Part shown: in pieces, positions 1 through 10,254 of the stretch
Layout: each line of letters begins with the position of its first letter
How positions within the stretch are numbered: the first letter of the stretch is position 1
DNA from: Coemansia sp. RSA 1804
Taxonomy: Eukaryota; Kickxellomycota; Kickxellomycetes; Kickxellales; Kickxellaceae
Reading direction: 5' to 3'
Length of the DNA stretch: 43,506 nt
Assembly: GCA_027578815.1 (NCBI GenBank)
Contig: JANBTH010000061.1
Span: 1 to 43,506 of the forward strand
Made by a program: the position numbers and the translations under genes
Notes under the pieces: model-generated
Seen by the model: the letters and a program-made list of their open reading frames with translations, nothing else
What the model was told of the DNA's origin: nothing
Databases searched by the model: none

Positions 1-472
1 TCAGCGTTGATTTGCCCGCGTTGGCCGCGCCCAGGATCACGATCCGCGCAACCTCGGCGTCCTCGGGCTGGTAAAAGCCCTTGAACACGCGGGGCATCCA
101 CGCACTCGAGTCTGCCGGCTTGCGCTCGGAAATGAATGCCGGCTGGTAGCGGCTCGGGCTCGGGCGGTGCCGCTGGTGTTTGGCCTCGGTTGTCCGCGAC
201 TTGCCTTCTTCTCTTGCCACCGGCACTGCCGCTGAGCCATTTGGTGTGGCAGTCGATCCGGGGCTAGCGGGTTGCCGCTGCCGGCCTCCTCTGCTTGCTG
301 CCGCCAATCGCTCCTGACGCGCCTGGCTGAACATCTTTTGGAGCTTGTCTAGCACCGACTGTGCGCATGCAGTGCTGGCAAACCCGCGTGTCCGATCCGC
401 CGCAATTCCTCCTCTTGCTGCGTGCCGACCAGACCGGAGCAACAGTCGCCAGCACACAGTAGCGGCATCCAT
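1..472 (-). CDS. Era-like mitochondrial GTPase, N-terminal part (runs off the left edge)
   Basis: An open frame on the minus strand starts at ATG 472-470 and is still open at base 1, giving about 157 residues. The first ~50 residues are rich in Arg, Ala and Ser without acidic runs, as in a mitochondrial targeting peptide. A low-complexity linker follows, and the visible end reads ARIVILGAANAGKSTL, a P-loop (G1) GTPase motif. The preceding YQPEDAEVAR and the ANAGKST form resemble metazoan ERAL1 more than other small GTPases. Era-family proteins chaperone small-subunit rRNA during ribosome assembly; a mitochondrial matrix role is inferred. The G2-G4 motifs and KH domain lie outside the window, so another mitochondrial GTPase is possible. 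It is transcribed away from the gene at 982. Confidence 0.7.
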   Translation of the reverse strand, partial: MDAATVCWRLLLRSGRHAARGGIAADRTRGFASTACAQSVLDKLQKMFSQARQERLAAASRGGRQRQPASPGSTATPNGSAAVPVAREEGKSRTTEAKHQRHRPSPSRYQPAFISERKPADSSAWMPRVFKGFYQPEDAEVARIVILGAANAGKSTL

Positions 473-981
473 CCTTCTACGAGTGTAATACGGATCGATC
501 TGCTTGGCGTCAAAAAAAAAGGACAAGGTATGAGAAGAGGGAAGAAATAAAAGAACAGTGAAGGGAGATAAATCAAGAGGGGGAAGTAATGGAGGACGCG
601 CCAAGAAAATTCTGTCAGCTTTTAATTTTGCATTTTGACATGAAATTTTTTTATTTTTATCTTTCTGCCGCTGGCTCACTAGCAAACACGCAATCAATGT
701 ATGCTTGTGTATTTGGGGGGAGTGCAAAAGAAAAAAAAAACCAAAGCTTATATTCAGACGCACACACTCGTTTCACAACAAACATGGTTCTTTTTGAAGG
801 CTTCTTTTCTTCTCTTTTTCTCTTTCTGTTATTTTTTTACATATTCTATAATTAAAAGCTTTACTTTTCTATATTACCCACTACTGTATATTTTTCTATT
901 TCATAAACCCTCCCTATTCTTTCTGTTCATTCACTGCATTGGTAGCTGGGAGGAGGTGAGCTGATAACAAGCAACAGAAAC
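473..981. promoter_or_regulatory. Bidirectional intergenic region (Era-like / 982 gene)
   Basis: This 509-bp gap separates two divergent genes and must hold both promoters. It contains long T- and A-rich runs (about 640-660, 725-740, 800-860) typical of fungal nucleosome-poor promoters. Open frames inside it are simple-sequence T-rich and not credible proteins. Confidence 0.5.
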
Positions 982-2712
982 ATGTCCTCGAACCAGACTC
1001 CCGACCAAACCGGCACCAGCCGACAGACAACCAGGGCGCCATCCAGACGCGCCGGAGCAGCAACACCAACAGTGGTTCGTCGCAGGCCACATCCACCAAC
1101 GCCGCAATCGGACAGCCAGACAGCCGTCGACTCCACGCGGCTGGCGTTGGCAGAGATGCGACAGGACCGCGAGAGCCTGGAGGCGCTGTGGCAGGAGCTG
1201 GTGGCTTCGGGCGGAGGAGGGGACGCGCGGGCGTTGCGTTCTTCCGAGGGCGGCGTGCGACGCATCCAACAGGATGCACCGGCAGCTGCTGTTTCCAGAC
1301 AGCGGCCCCCTCAGCCGCCGCAGTCGCAGCAGCTGGGCGCAGACAGGTGGGAGTCGCTAGTGTCTCCGCCGTGGATGTCGCTGCGACACCCCAGTACGCT
1401 GGGAAACGATGGCAATAGCAGCGACGGGTCTGCCGGACGGGCCGAGGACGATCCGACAACGGAGGGGGACTGGACTTTTGTCAATATGCATCCGTGGCTG
1501 GCGGCCGGTGGCTCCTCCGCATCGTCTCCGCCGCGCACACGCAGGAGACTGAGCGGAGTGCGTCGGACGCAGTGGGCGCCAACCGCCGATCCTTCTGCGG
1601 CTGCGGCTGCGGCTGCAGATGCTAGCGAACATCGCGGATACGAGATCACGTACGAGGAACGTGTCGCTGATGGCTCTGACGGCAGCAGTGCGGATGAGCA
1701 GCAGCAGCAGCAGCAGCGTGGCCGCCAGCGCCCAGACCCGACTGATGATCCCGAGGACATGCTGGCTTCTACCAGCGGACTAGACTACGAACAGCTGTTC
1801 CTGCGCAACCCGATAGGCAGCACACTCTGGCGCATGATTATGGCGCGCGAGAACGGCGCTGGCGGACGGACGCGGACGGCTGAAGCGCTTCACAACAGAC
1901 GCCCTACGCCGCGCGCATCGCCTGGAACGACGCCTGCTGCTGCCATTGCTTCTGCTGCTCCGGCCAGCGTTGTTGTGCGGCAGCCGTGGAACAAGGAGAC
2001 GGTGCCTTGGCGCCCCTACGTCTACCAGCAACCTCTCCCCAACATCAACAGCAGCGTCAGCAGCAACATACAGGTGCGCAACGCGGCTGACGGCTACAAG
2101 CACCAGACTCTGCCGGGTACCGACTCTGACAGAACCAAGGAGTACTCGGTGCACTCGGGCGTGCGCGTTCTCCCAGTCGACTGCACCAACGCCGATGACA
2201 TGGGCCGCGGCACGCTAGACAATATGTTTACTACAAACAGCACGCTCTACATCACCTCGCGCACCGAAAACGTCCATCTCGAGCTGTCGCTTGCACAGCC
2301 AACCGCCCAGCTTCAGCACTGCGTCATCGAGCGCATCCTTGTGCGCTCTTCAATGGCTTCTCCGCCGTGTTGCGAGTTGATGGCCTTCGCCTCCAGCAGA
2401 CGCTGCACATTCTCTGAATTTGCCCGCTACGACGACTTCACCTTTGAAAAGTACGAGCGTCTGGCTTCAAAGCTCCAGGGCAACGCCGCTGGTCGTCTGC
2501 CTGTCGATGATCCGGTTCCGATTGCTTACTTCTGGCTCAGCGAGGAGGAGGAGTACCAGCAGCTCCAGATCCTCCCCCAAGGCGTGTGCTGCAGGTTCCT
2601 ATATCTGAAGCTGCTGCGTGGCCGTGCATCCAATCAGCGCATGTCGCTGCGTCTTGTGCGTGTCTTTGGCTGGTGCGGTCCGCGCGCCTTTGCTGAAACC
2701 ACTATTTGCTGA
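982..2712 (+). CDS. Unrecognised 576-aa protein with low-complexity N-terminus and conserved-looking C-terminal domain
   Basis: A single uninterrupted GC-rich frame starts at ATG 982 (context AGAAACATGT) and ends at TGA 2710. Residues 1-320 are low complexity: Ser, Ala, Pro and Arg rich, with a Gln run near residue 240 and an acidic stretch (DPTDDPEDML). From about residue 325 the sequence becomes globular: WNKETVPWRPYVYQQPLPN, then beta-rich segments such as NVHLELSLAQP and LQHCVIERILVRSS, and an end reading LRLVRVFGWCGPRAF. The pattern of a peripheral beta-sandwich ending in a strand followed by G-W/F-G recalls DOC/APC10-type galactose-binding-like domains, but this is a fold guess and I do not recognise the family. 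No signal peptide or membrane segment is seen. A possible poly(A) signal AATAAA lies near 2874. Confidence 0.75.
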   Translation: MSSNQTPDQTGTSRQTTRAPSRRAGAATPTVVRRRPHPPTPQSDSQTAVDSTRLALAEMRQDRESLEALWQELVASGGGGDARALRSSEGGVRRIQQDAPAAAVSRQRPPQPPQSQQLGADRWESLVSPPWMSLRHPSTLGNDGNSSDGSAGRAEDDPTTEGDWTFVNMHPWLAAGGSSASSPPRTRRRLSGVRRTQWAPTADPSAAAAAAADASEHRGYEITYEERVADGSDGSSADEQQQQQQRGRQRPDPTDDPEDMLASTSGLDYEQLFLRNPIGSTLWRMIMARENGAGGRTRTAEALHNRRPTPRASPGTTPAAAIASAAPASVVVRQPWNKETVPWRPYVYQQPLPNINSSVSSNIQVRNAADGYKHQTLPGTDSDRTKEYSVHSGVRVLPVDCTNADDMGRGTLDNMFTTNSTLYITSRTENVHLELSLAQPTAQLQHCVIERILVRSSMASPPCCELMAFASSRRCTFSEFARYDDFTFEKYERLASKLQGNAAGRLPVDDPVPIAYFWLSEEEEYQQLQILPQGVCCRFLYLKLLRGRASNQRMSLRLVRVFGWCGPRAFAETTIC

Positions 2713-3268
2713 CGGATAGCTGCTGTCTCCTGGTCTATGTATATGCATTCTATATTTCTTCTTGCACACTTCCATACCTATCTCTCTTCGCTGGTTGGCT
2801 CTATCATTCATTTGCTTTTGAACTGGCATGTCTTGTTTTTACCCCCCCCCCGCCTCACACCACAGTCTGTCCAAATAAAGCTATGCTGTGCTTGAGTCTA
2901 TTTTCTTTCCAACATTTTGCCTTTATTTACGCTATTATATTTCAAATTATTTTTAAGCACACTCATAGCCAAACAAAAGTGAGTAGGATAAAACAATAAG
3001 CTTACCAACGTCTTTTCCCAGCTAGCTTATCTGCACTCATATTTGTACTACTCTTAACTTTGTATCATATGAATCCACCCACCCCGTGAGATGGCTATCC
3101 TGAAGCTGTTGTGTAAGGGTTATGCCATGTTATAAAACTTCTACCATCGTATATTTCGCAAAAAACCTCAGCAATACAAACAGCAAGTACTCCAATAAAG
3201 CAGTCTCTTATTCATCCATTCTGAAGCACCATGCCACGGAATACGCATGTCTATTTTTAAACAAGTGC
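2713..3268. other. Gene-poor interval
   Basis: 3' flank of the 982 gene. It has a run of ten C at 2842-2851 and a possible AATAAA near 2874. Frames here are T-rich, and I see no supported gene. Confidence 0.4.
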
Positions 3269-3496
3269 TTAATCTCCTTCAGAGCCGGATCCGGAGCCTT
3301 TTTCAGTTTCCTTTTCGTCGCTTCGAATAGTTTTTAATTCTTTCATTCTTGTATCAACTCTTGACATGTCGTTGTTGAAGGCTGCAAGATTCTTTGTAGT
3401 TAGCCCTCTCAGCTTGTTATTAAGATTATCTCGACATGGGGTTCTCGAAGAATTAATATTAACTCTAATGTACTTTTCTTTTCTATTGTCAACATA
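3269..3496 (-). pseudogene. Orphan terminal exon or gene remnant (75 codons, no start)
   Basis: On the minus strand a frame of 75 codons runs from 3496 down to the TAA at 3271-3269 with protein-like composition, including LRGLTTKNLAAFNND, MSRVDTRMKELK and an acidic Gly/Ser tail ending GSGSGSEGD. It is richer in GC than its surroundings. No ATG begins it. Immediately upstream an in-frame TAG (3499-3497) is followed by 19 more open codons up to about 3556, preceded by a good splice acceptor (CTAAC branch-like site, then a pyrimidine tract and TTTAG). It could be the last exon of a small multi-exon gene or the tail of a decayed gene. Helical, charged composition suggests a coiled coil; the family is not recognised. 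Confidence 0.4.
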
Positions 3497-3556
3497 CTAA
3501 TACTTCATCTTATTGTATACAGTTATTTTTAGATATCGAATCTCTTGAATAGAATG

Positions 3557-4580
3557 CTAAATGTGAAAGAGTAAAATGTTAGTTGCTTTGTTGTTGGAAC
3601 ATTTTCATGTCTTCTCACATCAAAAGAAAAAATAAAAATAAAAATCTTTCTTCGACACTGTACATAAGGAATTGTTTGAGTCAGTTTAAATTAAAAAAGC
3701 AAATATAATGGCTATATACTAGCAATTTTTATAATCCATAAACTAGAAACCTTCAACTCTTGTTAAATTAAGAAATAAAGTTTGGATTTAGATATCCAAA
3801 TTTGCCGCTACTATTGAAAAAAGTTAACATATCCAACCACATGTTGAGAAAATAAATAAGAAATAAATAAAAATTAATTTGCTTTCCAATCATGTACAAA
3901 TATTAGCAAATTCCTATAACCCAACTTGTGTAAAATTCTATCTCCAACTGTGCGTCATAGGGCTGAATCGTGAAGGTTTTGGAAAATGAGATTATGGAAA
4001 AGTGAACCAAGTAAACTGTTAAAGCATAAGCGAATTGACCATGTAGAGCTGCGTTATTGTATTAGCATATTAGCAACTTGTTTACTGTGGCTTAACAGTT
4101 TAAAAACATGAACTGTAACAACAAACCTATCAAGATTTCTGGAACATAACAATGTAAAAAATATGATGATTCAGCTATATGCTATTTTCTCTTTTTATAA
4201 TATGTGGGGGTTTCACAAACAGTGCAAGTACAGCCTGTTATTCCAGTAAACCTGGTATTGCTTGTGACTAGCCATTATCCTAAGCAGTATCTAGTATAAA
4301 GCTAAGCGTACAGCAATGAAAGACAATTTCTATATCTATATTTTGCGAGCATCCAAACAATTGATGCTATGGTATACCTTTTATTGACCTGTAGTAAGCT
4401 AAGAATTAAAAAATGAAGAGAAAACTATGTTTTTGTGCTTTAGTGTTTTTTTGTTTTTTTTTTTTGTTTTTGTGATAATTTGATATATTAAAAATAATTG
4501 CTTTTTCATTTCAAAACAATCACGTTCCTTGAAAAGTGAGTATTTACTAGACAATCTACATGTTTTCTTTAACCATATGG
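3557..4580. other. AT-rich intergenic interval
   Basis: About 1 kb of AT-rich sequence with many stops on both strands and homopolymer T runs near 4446-4465. A possible additional small exon of the 3269 remnant may lie near 3622-3660 (minus), but I cannot support it. Otherwise I see nothing. Confidence 0.35.
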
Positions 4581-7500
4581 TTATTCTCCAAAATCGTTGG
4601 CTTTTACCAACTCACTAAAGAGGCCTTTTGCTTTCAGTAGCTCTGCTGGAGTCCCTATCTCTGCAATCCGGCCCTTGTCCATGACAATTATTCTGTCGCT
4701 TTTCATAATTGTCTCCAGTCGATGGGCAATAGTCAATACAGTAGAGTCCTTGAATTCAGAGCGAATGAGGTCATGCATTTCTTGGTCAATATCCAAATCA
4801 ACACTTGATGTTGCTTCATCCAGAACAATCAGCTTGTGTTGGCGTATGACTAAGCGGCAAAGACTAAAGAGCTGCCTTTGGCCATTGCTAAAGTCATACT
4901 CCATATATGCAGTCTTATCAAGGCCATGTTTAACCTTTCCAATGTAGCTATAGTAATCTTTGATCAACTTTGGTTTTGTTAAAATCAATAGCATGAACAG
5001 CTTGTGTGGCCACGTTGCATCTTTATATTCCTTGTCCCACTTGTCAATGTTCTTTTGGATATTCCTGTTTTGATGATCTTCCCATGTTTCATTAGTGGCT
5101 TTATCTTCTGGATTCCTTTTTGGCTGTACCAGTTCTGTTATTCCACATTTGATAACCCCAGCCCAGATATCTTCAATTGTATATTCCTGAAGCGGGTCAA
5201 AATTCTTCTTGAAGGAGCTATTGAACAGCGTTGGATCCTGCGGTATTATTCCGAGCTTTGGACGCAAATACCCAAGATCCATTTTGCTGGTGTCATAACC
5301 ATCAATAGTAATTGATCCAGTGCAAAGATCGTTGTTTATTAGGCGGAAAATTGCATTTGCAATAGACTCTTTTCCAGCACCTGTACGGCCAGCAATTACA
5401 ATCTTTTCACCGGGATAAATGGTAAGGTTAATGTTTTTTAGTGCATGCTCTAGATCTTCTCTATATTTCATGCTGAAATCCCTGAATTCAATTTTTCCTT
5501 TTGTTGGCCAAACATTCTCTGGATTTAATGAATTGTCATCAAATAGTGTTTCCTGTTTTGCATCAGTGTATTCTCTCAACAGACTGATTTGTTCTGACAG
5601 CCCTTGTATTCTGTTGGGAATATCTGTTAAACTCACAATATTATTTGTGAGATCACCAACCAAGCGTTTGTATGTAATGTAATCACCTGAAGTTAATCTT
5701 TTTTGTTTGTAACTACTGACAAATACAAGACAAAGTTTGCACAGCATTGATGTGATTTCGTTGGAACTTCTACTAATAAGAGACTGAAGGTCTCTCAAAT
5801 TGGAAGTTGGTAATTCAATACTCATTTGTTCATCAGTACTTTTGATATACTTTTCTGTGAATTGTTTTCCAACACCGTATATTCTTATCAGGTGTTTACC
5901 ATCTGCAATTATATCGTTAGTTCTTCCACTTTCCACATATGAGTTAGATTGGATTTTGTCAAGCGATCTTTCTAATGGTCTCATTGAAACGGTTTTTGTC
6001 ATTTCCATTGTAACCAAAAATGGAATGGCCAGTAGTAGCTGTGGTCTATATGCCCAAACCTTGTACATGTCTAGAATTGAACTTAGAAGGGTGGTTGTAG
6101 TATCGACAACAATGAATTTCAAGCTATATGATATATCATCTACTTTAAATTTGTCAGCTGCTATTTGCTGCCGGAGCTTGCTGTCATAGAATGACAATGG
6201 CGCATATAAAAGGCTTTTGCCAAATAAAGGCCTAACCTTACTATGCATATTATTGAATATGGGCGTCCGTATTTCGTCGGTGATATAATAAGAGATAGTG
6301 GAAACAAATCGTTTGACTATCTCAATATATACCAGTTTAAGGGCAGGGCTACCATTCTTTATGTCAATATTTTCCGTATTAGCATTTAGTGCTTTGAGCT
6401 CCAGCCCATGGAAAATATGGTTTCTAATTGGATCAAAGAAATGAGAAAATGCAAGCGATGCTATAATGGGCAACCCACATAGCTTAAGAATATACGTAAT
6501 GTTGCTTGACACCTTGTTTTTGGCGGTTTTAGTATTAGTTTCTGCATCTGAAACTTGATTAGAATGATCAACATTGGCAGTATCCGTACTGTGAATATAC
6601 TCTTTATGTATTGGGCTTGATGACGACGATTGATATTTCTTTGCTATCTGGCTGGATGTGGTAACACAGCAATCGTCTACTGTAAGTATTGTATTGAAAT
6701 AAGGAATAATCTTTTCGTCATTTGAGGACACAATGCGGATTTTATCTTTAAGCATACCTGTGCTCATTATAACATGATCAAGTATATGCCGTTTTACATG
6801 TGCATCGATAGCTGAAAGCGGATCATCTAGTATGTATATATCAGCCTTGGAGTATAGAGCACGAGCTAGAGCCAGTCTTGTTTTTTGGCCACCCGATATG
6901 TTTATTCCTCTCTCTCCAATCACTGTCAAATCACGATCCTTCCACCCCTTAATATCGGTATTGAGTGCACATGCGTAAATAACCTCATTGTAGTACTCCT
7001 CGTCAAACTCTCTGCCAAACAGAATATTGTCTCTCAATGTACCGCTCATAATCCATGGAGACTGCTCAACATATGCAACTGACCCATTCACTAGACCTGT
7101 TCCATTGGTCATCTCAACTTCACTGCATAGAGAATATAACAAGGATGACTTTCCAGATGCTGTTTTGCCGACAACAGCAACCAGATCTCCGGGCTTTGCA
7201 GTAAATGACACATTTTTTGCAGCCGATGTTTCAGAATCCCATTTAAATTCACCATCATCTATTGTAATGATTGGCTCTATATTTTTATTCAGGCTGTGTG
7301 GCAAGGCATCAGTGGGCCTTCCTTTTAAGGATTTTTCCACCTCGTATATATTTTGAACTGTGAATTTCATAGAATCAAAATAATTATATATTTGCCAGAA
7401 TGTGAATTCCGCGGATGATGCAATGTTGGTAATATTATAAACATCTGCATTTGAAAAAGTGGATCCGCTTTTATCATATCTGCAATACAAATATATGCAT

Positions 7501-8872
7501 AAACAAGTAGAAAGCTCATAGGATACATCTTGCACTAATTCGCAAATAAACCATGCCCCCCTTGCAACTGGTGCATATCATGGCAATATATCTTTTGCAG
7601 CACCAGGAGCGTTATTTATTTTTAATTTGGGATCAAGATACATGCGCTCCCAGCCAAACATTTTAATTGATCTGATGTTGTGGTATATTTCATCGGTATC
7701 AAAGTAGTGGTCATCAAAGTAGCTATAGCTAGAATATGCATATGATGGGCCAAATACTAGTGTTAACATTTTTGAAATAGCTAATAACTTTATTTTAACC
7801 ACCACTGGTGTAAACATAAACCAACCAACCTGCATGTAAAGTAGTGTAATTTGAGTAACTGCCTTTGGCAATATGGTTATCATTTCTTGTGTGTAAGCTA
7901 TATTGTTCATTATTGAGCTAACTTCCATGCCTGGTATGCCATATTCGTTTTGCCTAAAGTGTTTCATGCTGGTCAATAGAAGACAAAACAGCTCAAACTC
8001 TAGGGCTCGACTAACTCTGTCTGTTTCTTTTTTTATATAGGATTCCACATGCCACATTTGCAATGTCATGATATCTATGACAAATCCCATTACTATGGAT
8101 TTATAGAGTGTGTTCCAGCTGAACGCATCAGAATCCAGCATGTTTAGAATATCTCTGTTTCTTAGAAAGTCTAGTGACTCAAATATTGCAAGAAGAGATC
8201 CAAGTATGTAAAAGGGAATCATGGGTCTCCAAACCATTCTAACAATGGCACGAATCAGGAACATTGATTCATTTACATCATACTTGAACTCTTTTGCAAG
8301 TGTGCCAAGACGCATGTGTTTTGGTAACTTCTCAAGGTCACTTTTTACAATGTTGCAAGTCCATGACAATTTCAACAGTTGACGTTCCTTTGTGTACATT
8401 AGCAGGTTCTTTATGGTATGTAAGACAGTGTTTGTGTATGAATCCAGATGGGACAATGACAGATAGGCATGCAAGCAAATGCGAACAACATGATTGAAAT
8501 TATTAGAGTCCATTACTATTAAAACCTGATAAAACTTGGCAAAGTTGACAGCCTGGTAAAAAAAGTATCCTGAGGAGGAAAGGGTAAAAAGTGGCATAGT
8601 CATGACTGCTGCTAGTTCTAAATAGTCAAACCAAGCGATGCAGTTCTCAAAAGCAAGAACACATAGAAGCATATTGCAGCGCTGAACTAAAACATTGGTA
8701 GTATTGGTGGCTGCCTTTTTGCTTCTAAAAGCAATGTAAAATGCACAGAATACAAGTGCACAATTAGCAATAGGACCAACAAGCCCTTTCTGGTGCGTTT
8801 ATTTGCATTAGATGCACCCAAATAGCAGACATTCTTAAAACTATAAAATAGTAGATAGTGTGCTGTAAATTT
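4581..8872 (-). pseudogene. ABCC/MRP-type ABC transporter, disrupted
   Basis: Reading 8872 to 4581 gives a full-type ABC exporter: linker (PKHMRLGTLAKEF), TMD1, NBD1, TMD2, NBD2, ending VKANDFGE. NBD1 has Walker A VGKTASGKSS, signature ISGGQKTR and Walker B YILDDPLSAID, with the Asp-for-Glu change usual at the ABCC degenerate site. NBD2 has signature FSNGQRQL, Walker B IVLDEATSSVD and H-loop AHRLET. ABCC proteins export glutathione conjugates or drugs at vacuole or plasma membrane. Three defects are seen: an in-frame TGA at 7580-7578 where ILP-stop-YAPVARGAWF suggests a lost Trp; a 1-nt frameshift near 8783-8791 between KRTRKG and LVGPIAN; and NBD2 Walker A GRTGAGKES with Glu for the Mg-binding Ser/Thr. 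The first ~50-100 residues and any true start were not found. Its AT-rich codon use fits the island. Readthrough or assembly error are alternatives. Confidence 0.75.
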
Positions 8873-9071
8873 TTATAGTAAAAAATATTTGGAGAGAAAA
8901 GACAAGAATTTTATTGAAAAGATGCAGGAAGCACTTATGACAAGGAAAAAGAAAAATTTGTCCAAATAGATATGGAAATACACAAAAGTGGAAATTTTCA
9001 CATTTCAGATAGTAAAGTGTGTGTTATCAAGCAAATCCCAATTATTATATACAATAACTAGAGAAAGTGCT
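8873..9071. other. AT-rich flank upstream of the ABC pseudogene
   Basis: On the minus strand this is where a first exon or promoter of the transporter would lie. A TATA-like TATAAAA sits at about 8876 (minus), but no start codon in a usable frame joins the transporter reading frame. Confidence 0.3.
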
Positions 9072-9371
9072 TCAATGTTTTAAACATTGGAGTTTGCAAA
9101 TGTCTTACTCAGACTACAGATAAGATAGAAACATGCAAGTAACCCCCATTGAAATATTTTGATGCTATATTGTGTGTACTTATAGTTACACATTTGTAGC
9201 TTTACTGTCACAGTGTAAAAGTGTGAATGGCTTTGCTGGCTGAATAAACAATTCCTGGAACTATCAGGATTGAAAGGTTCTATTGGATTGACTCTTTTGT
9301 CATTTTTGATTACAAGGGAATTACCAAATAATAGCATGCTAGTGAACTCAAATGTTTAAAACATTAATTCA
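9072..9371. repeat. MITE-like segment with ~25-bp inverted terminal repeats
   Basis: The left end (about 9072-9096) reads AATGTTTTAAACATTGGAGTT. The reverse complement of the right end (about 9348-9371) reads AATGTTTTAAACATTTGAGTT. The two match at all but one position over 21 bases, in inverted orientation, bounding about 300 bp without a coding frame that fits. This is the structure of a miniature inverted-repeat element. Target-site duplications are not clear. Internal sequence near 9190-9310 is related to a second copy near 29945-30070. Confidence 0.45.
9100..9310. repeat. Dispersed relic repeat, copy 1
   Basis: This stretch aligns by eye with 29880-30070. Shared landmarks are GCTTT followed by TGTCAC, TGGCTTTG(C/T)TGG(C/T)TGAA, AATTCC and ATTGATTGA(C)-like sequence followed by TTTTTGAT. 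Similarity is about 70% over the best 110 bp. On the minus strand both copies can be read as ELxxQP(A/T)KP within otherwise broken frames, which suggests the decayed ORF of an unidentified mobile element. Confidence 0.4.
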
Positions 9372-9818
9372 CTCTTTCTGGTTACTGTAATACCTGCACT
9401 CTTGAACCCTGCCAATACTACACCTGTCATGTGCCTTGTGGTAACAAGACACATTGTCACCTGCTGCCATTATGGATTCACTGTTGTGACATACTAACTG
9501 AGTATCCTGTTACAGAACATGATTAAGGTTGCTCCTATCTGGATATGGCCATACAGTCTTTAATCCATTTTAAACTTACATTTCACATCTGGCCAACAAA
9601 TCCATTTTATAGTATGTCTGATTTTCATACCACATGATTTTCTAGATAGAGGTTGAGAATTCATTATGTTTTTACAGTAAATGCAAAGAGCATGGCAGGG
9701 TTAGAATGTTTCCACACATAAAAAGTGCAAATGTGGCCATGTATATTCAACCAGCATTACATATGTTTTAGTTTACACATCATTTTTTATTTTTCTTTAC
9801 TATTGAATAGCTAATAAA

Positions 9819-10254
9819 ATGTCTAAGCAAGTTACTGAAGCTCAGATATTAAGGGCAAAAAGAAATTGTTATAACTGGGATAAACTAAATAATAAATTAA
9901 GTACTGAATGGATATCACTTTCTGATCCAAATTTGGAAAAATAAAAAATGGACTAATGAGTGCAAAAGCAAGCCTGGCTATTTTTGTGACAATGGTGTAC
10001 ATCAGTATAATCTTTCAATACAAAATTATAGGCATATTCCACCATTACATAGAAAAAAATATGAAGGCAAAGGAAAAACAGATTTTAAAGAAATTATGAA
10101 TGAGTCGAAAACTACCTTTGCAAATGTATATGCAGAATTCCATTTGAGAAAGAGATTAGAGAAAGAAAATATTTCATTTAGAGCTATGATTAAAGATGCT
10201 ATTTCAAATTTAGAAGAAAAGCTAAAAAAGGAAATTCAGCAACTCATAATATAA
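9819..10254 (+). pseudogene. Small orphan gene with apparent frameshift
   Basis: ATG 9819 opens a 41-residue frame (begins MSKQVTEAQILRAKRNCYNW) stopping at TAA 9942-9944. Just before that stop a second frame opens (IWKNKKWTNECKSKPGYF) and runs through about 100 codons to TAA 10252-10254, with a charged helical C-terminus (MIKDAISNLEEKLKKEIQQL). The two frames join naturally near 9930 if one base is lost or gained in an A-rich run. No GT-AG pair that I tried restores the frame. Combined length would be about 140 residues. The family is not recognised; it may be a decayed lineage-specific gene or a sequencing indel. Confidence 0.45.

Noticed and set aside
7536..7620. An intron removing the TGA in the ABC transporter
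   Set aside because: The only GT-AG pair I found spanning the stop (about 43 bp) has a poor donor and would shift the frame.
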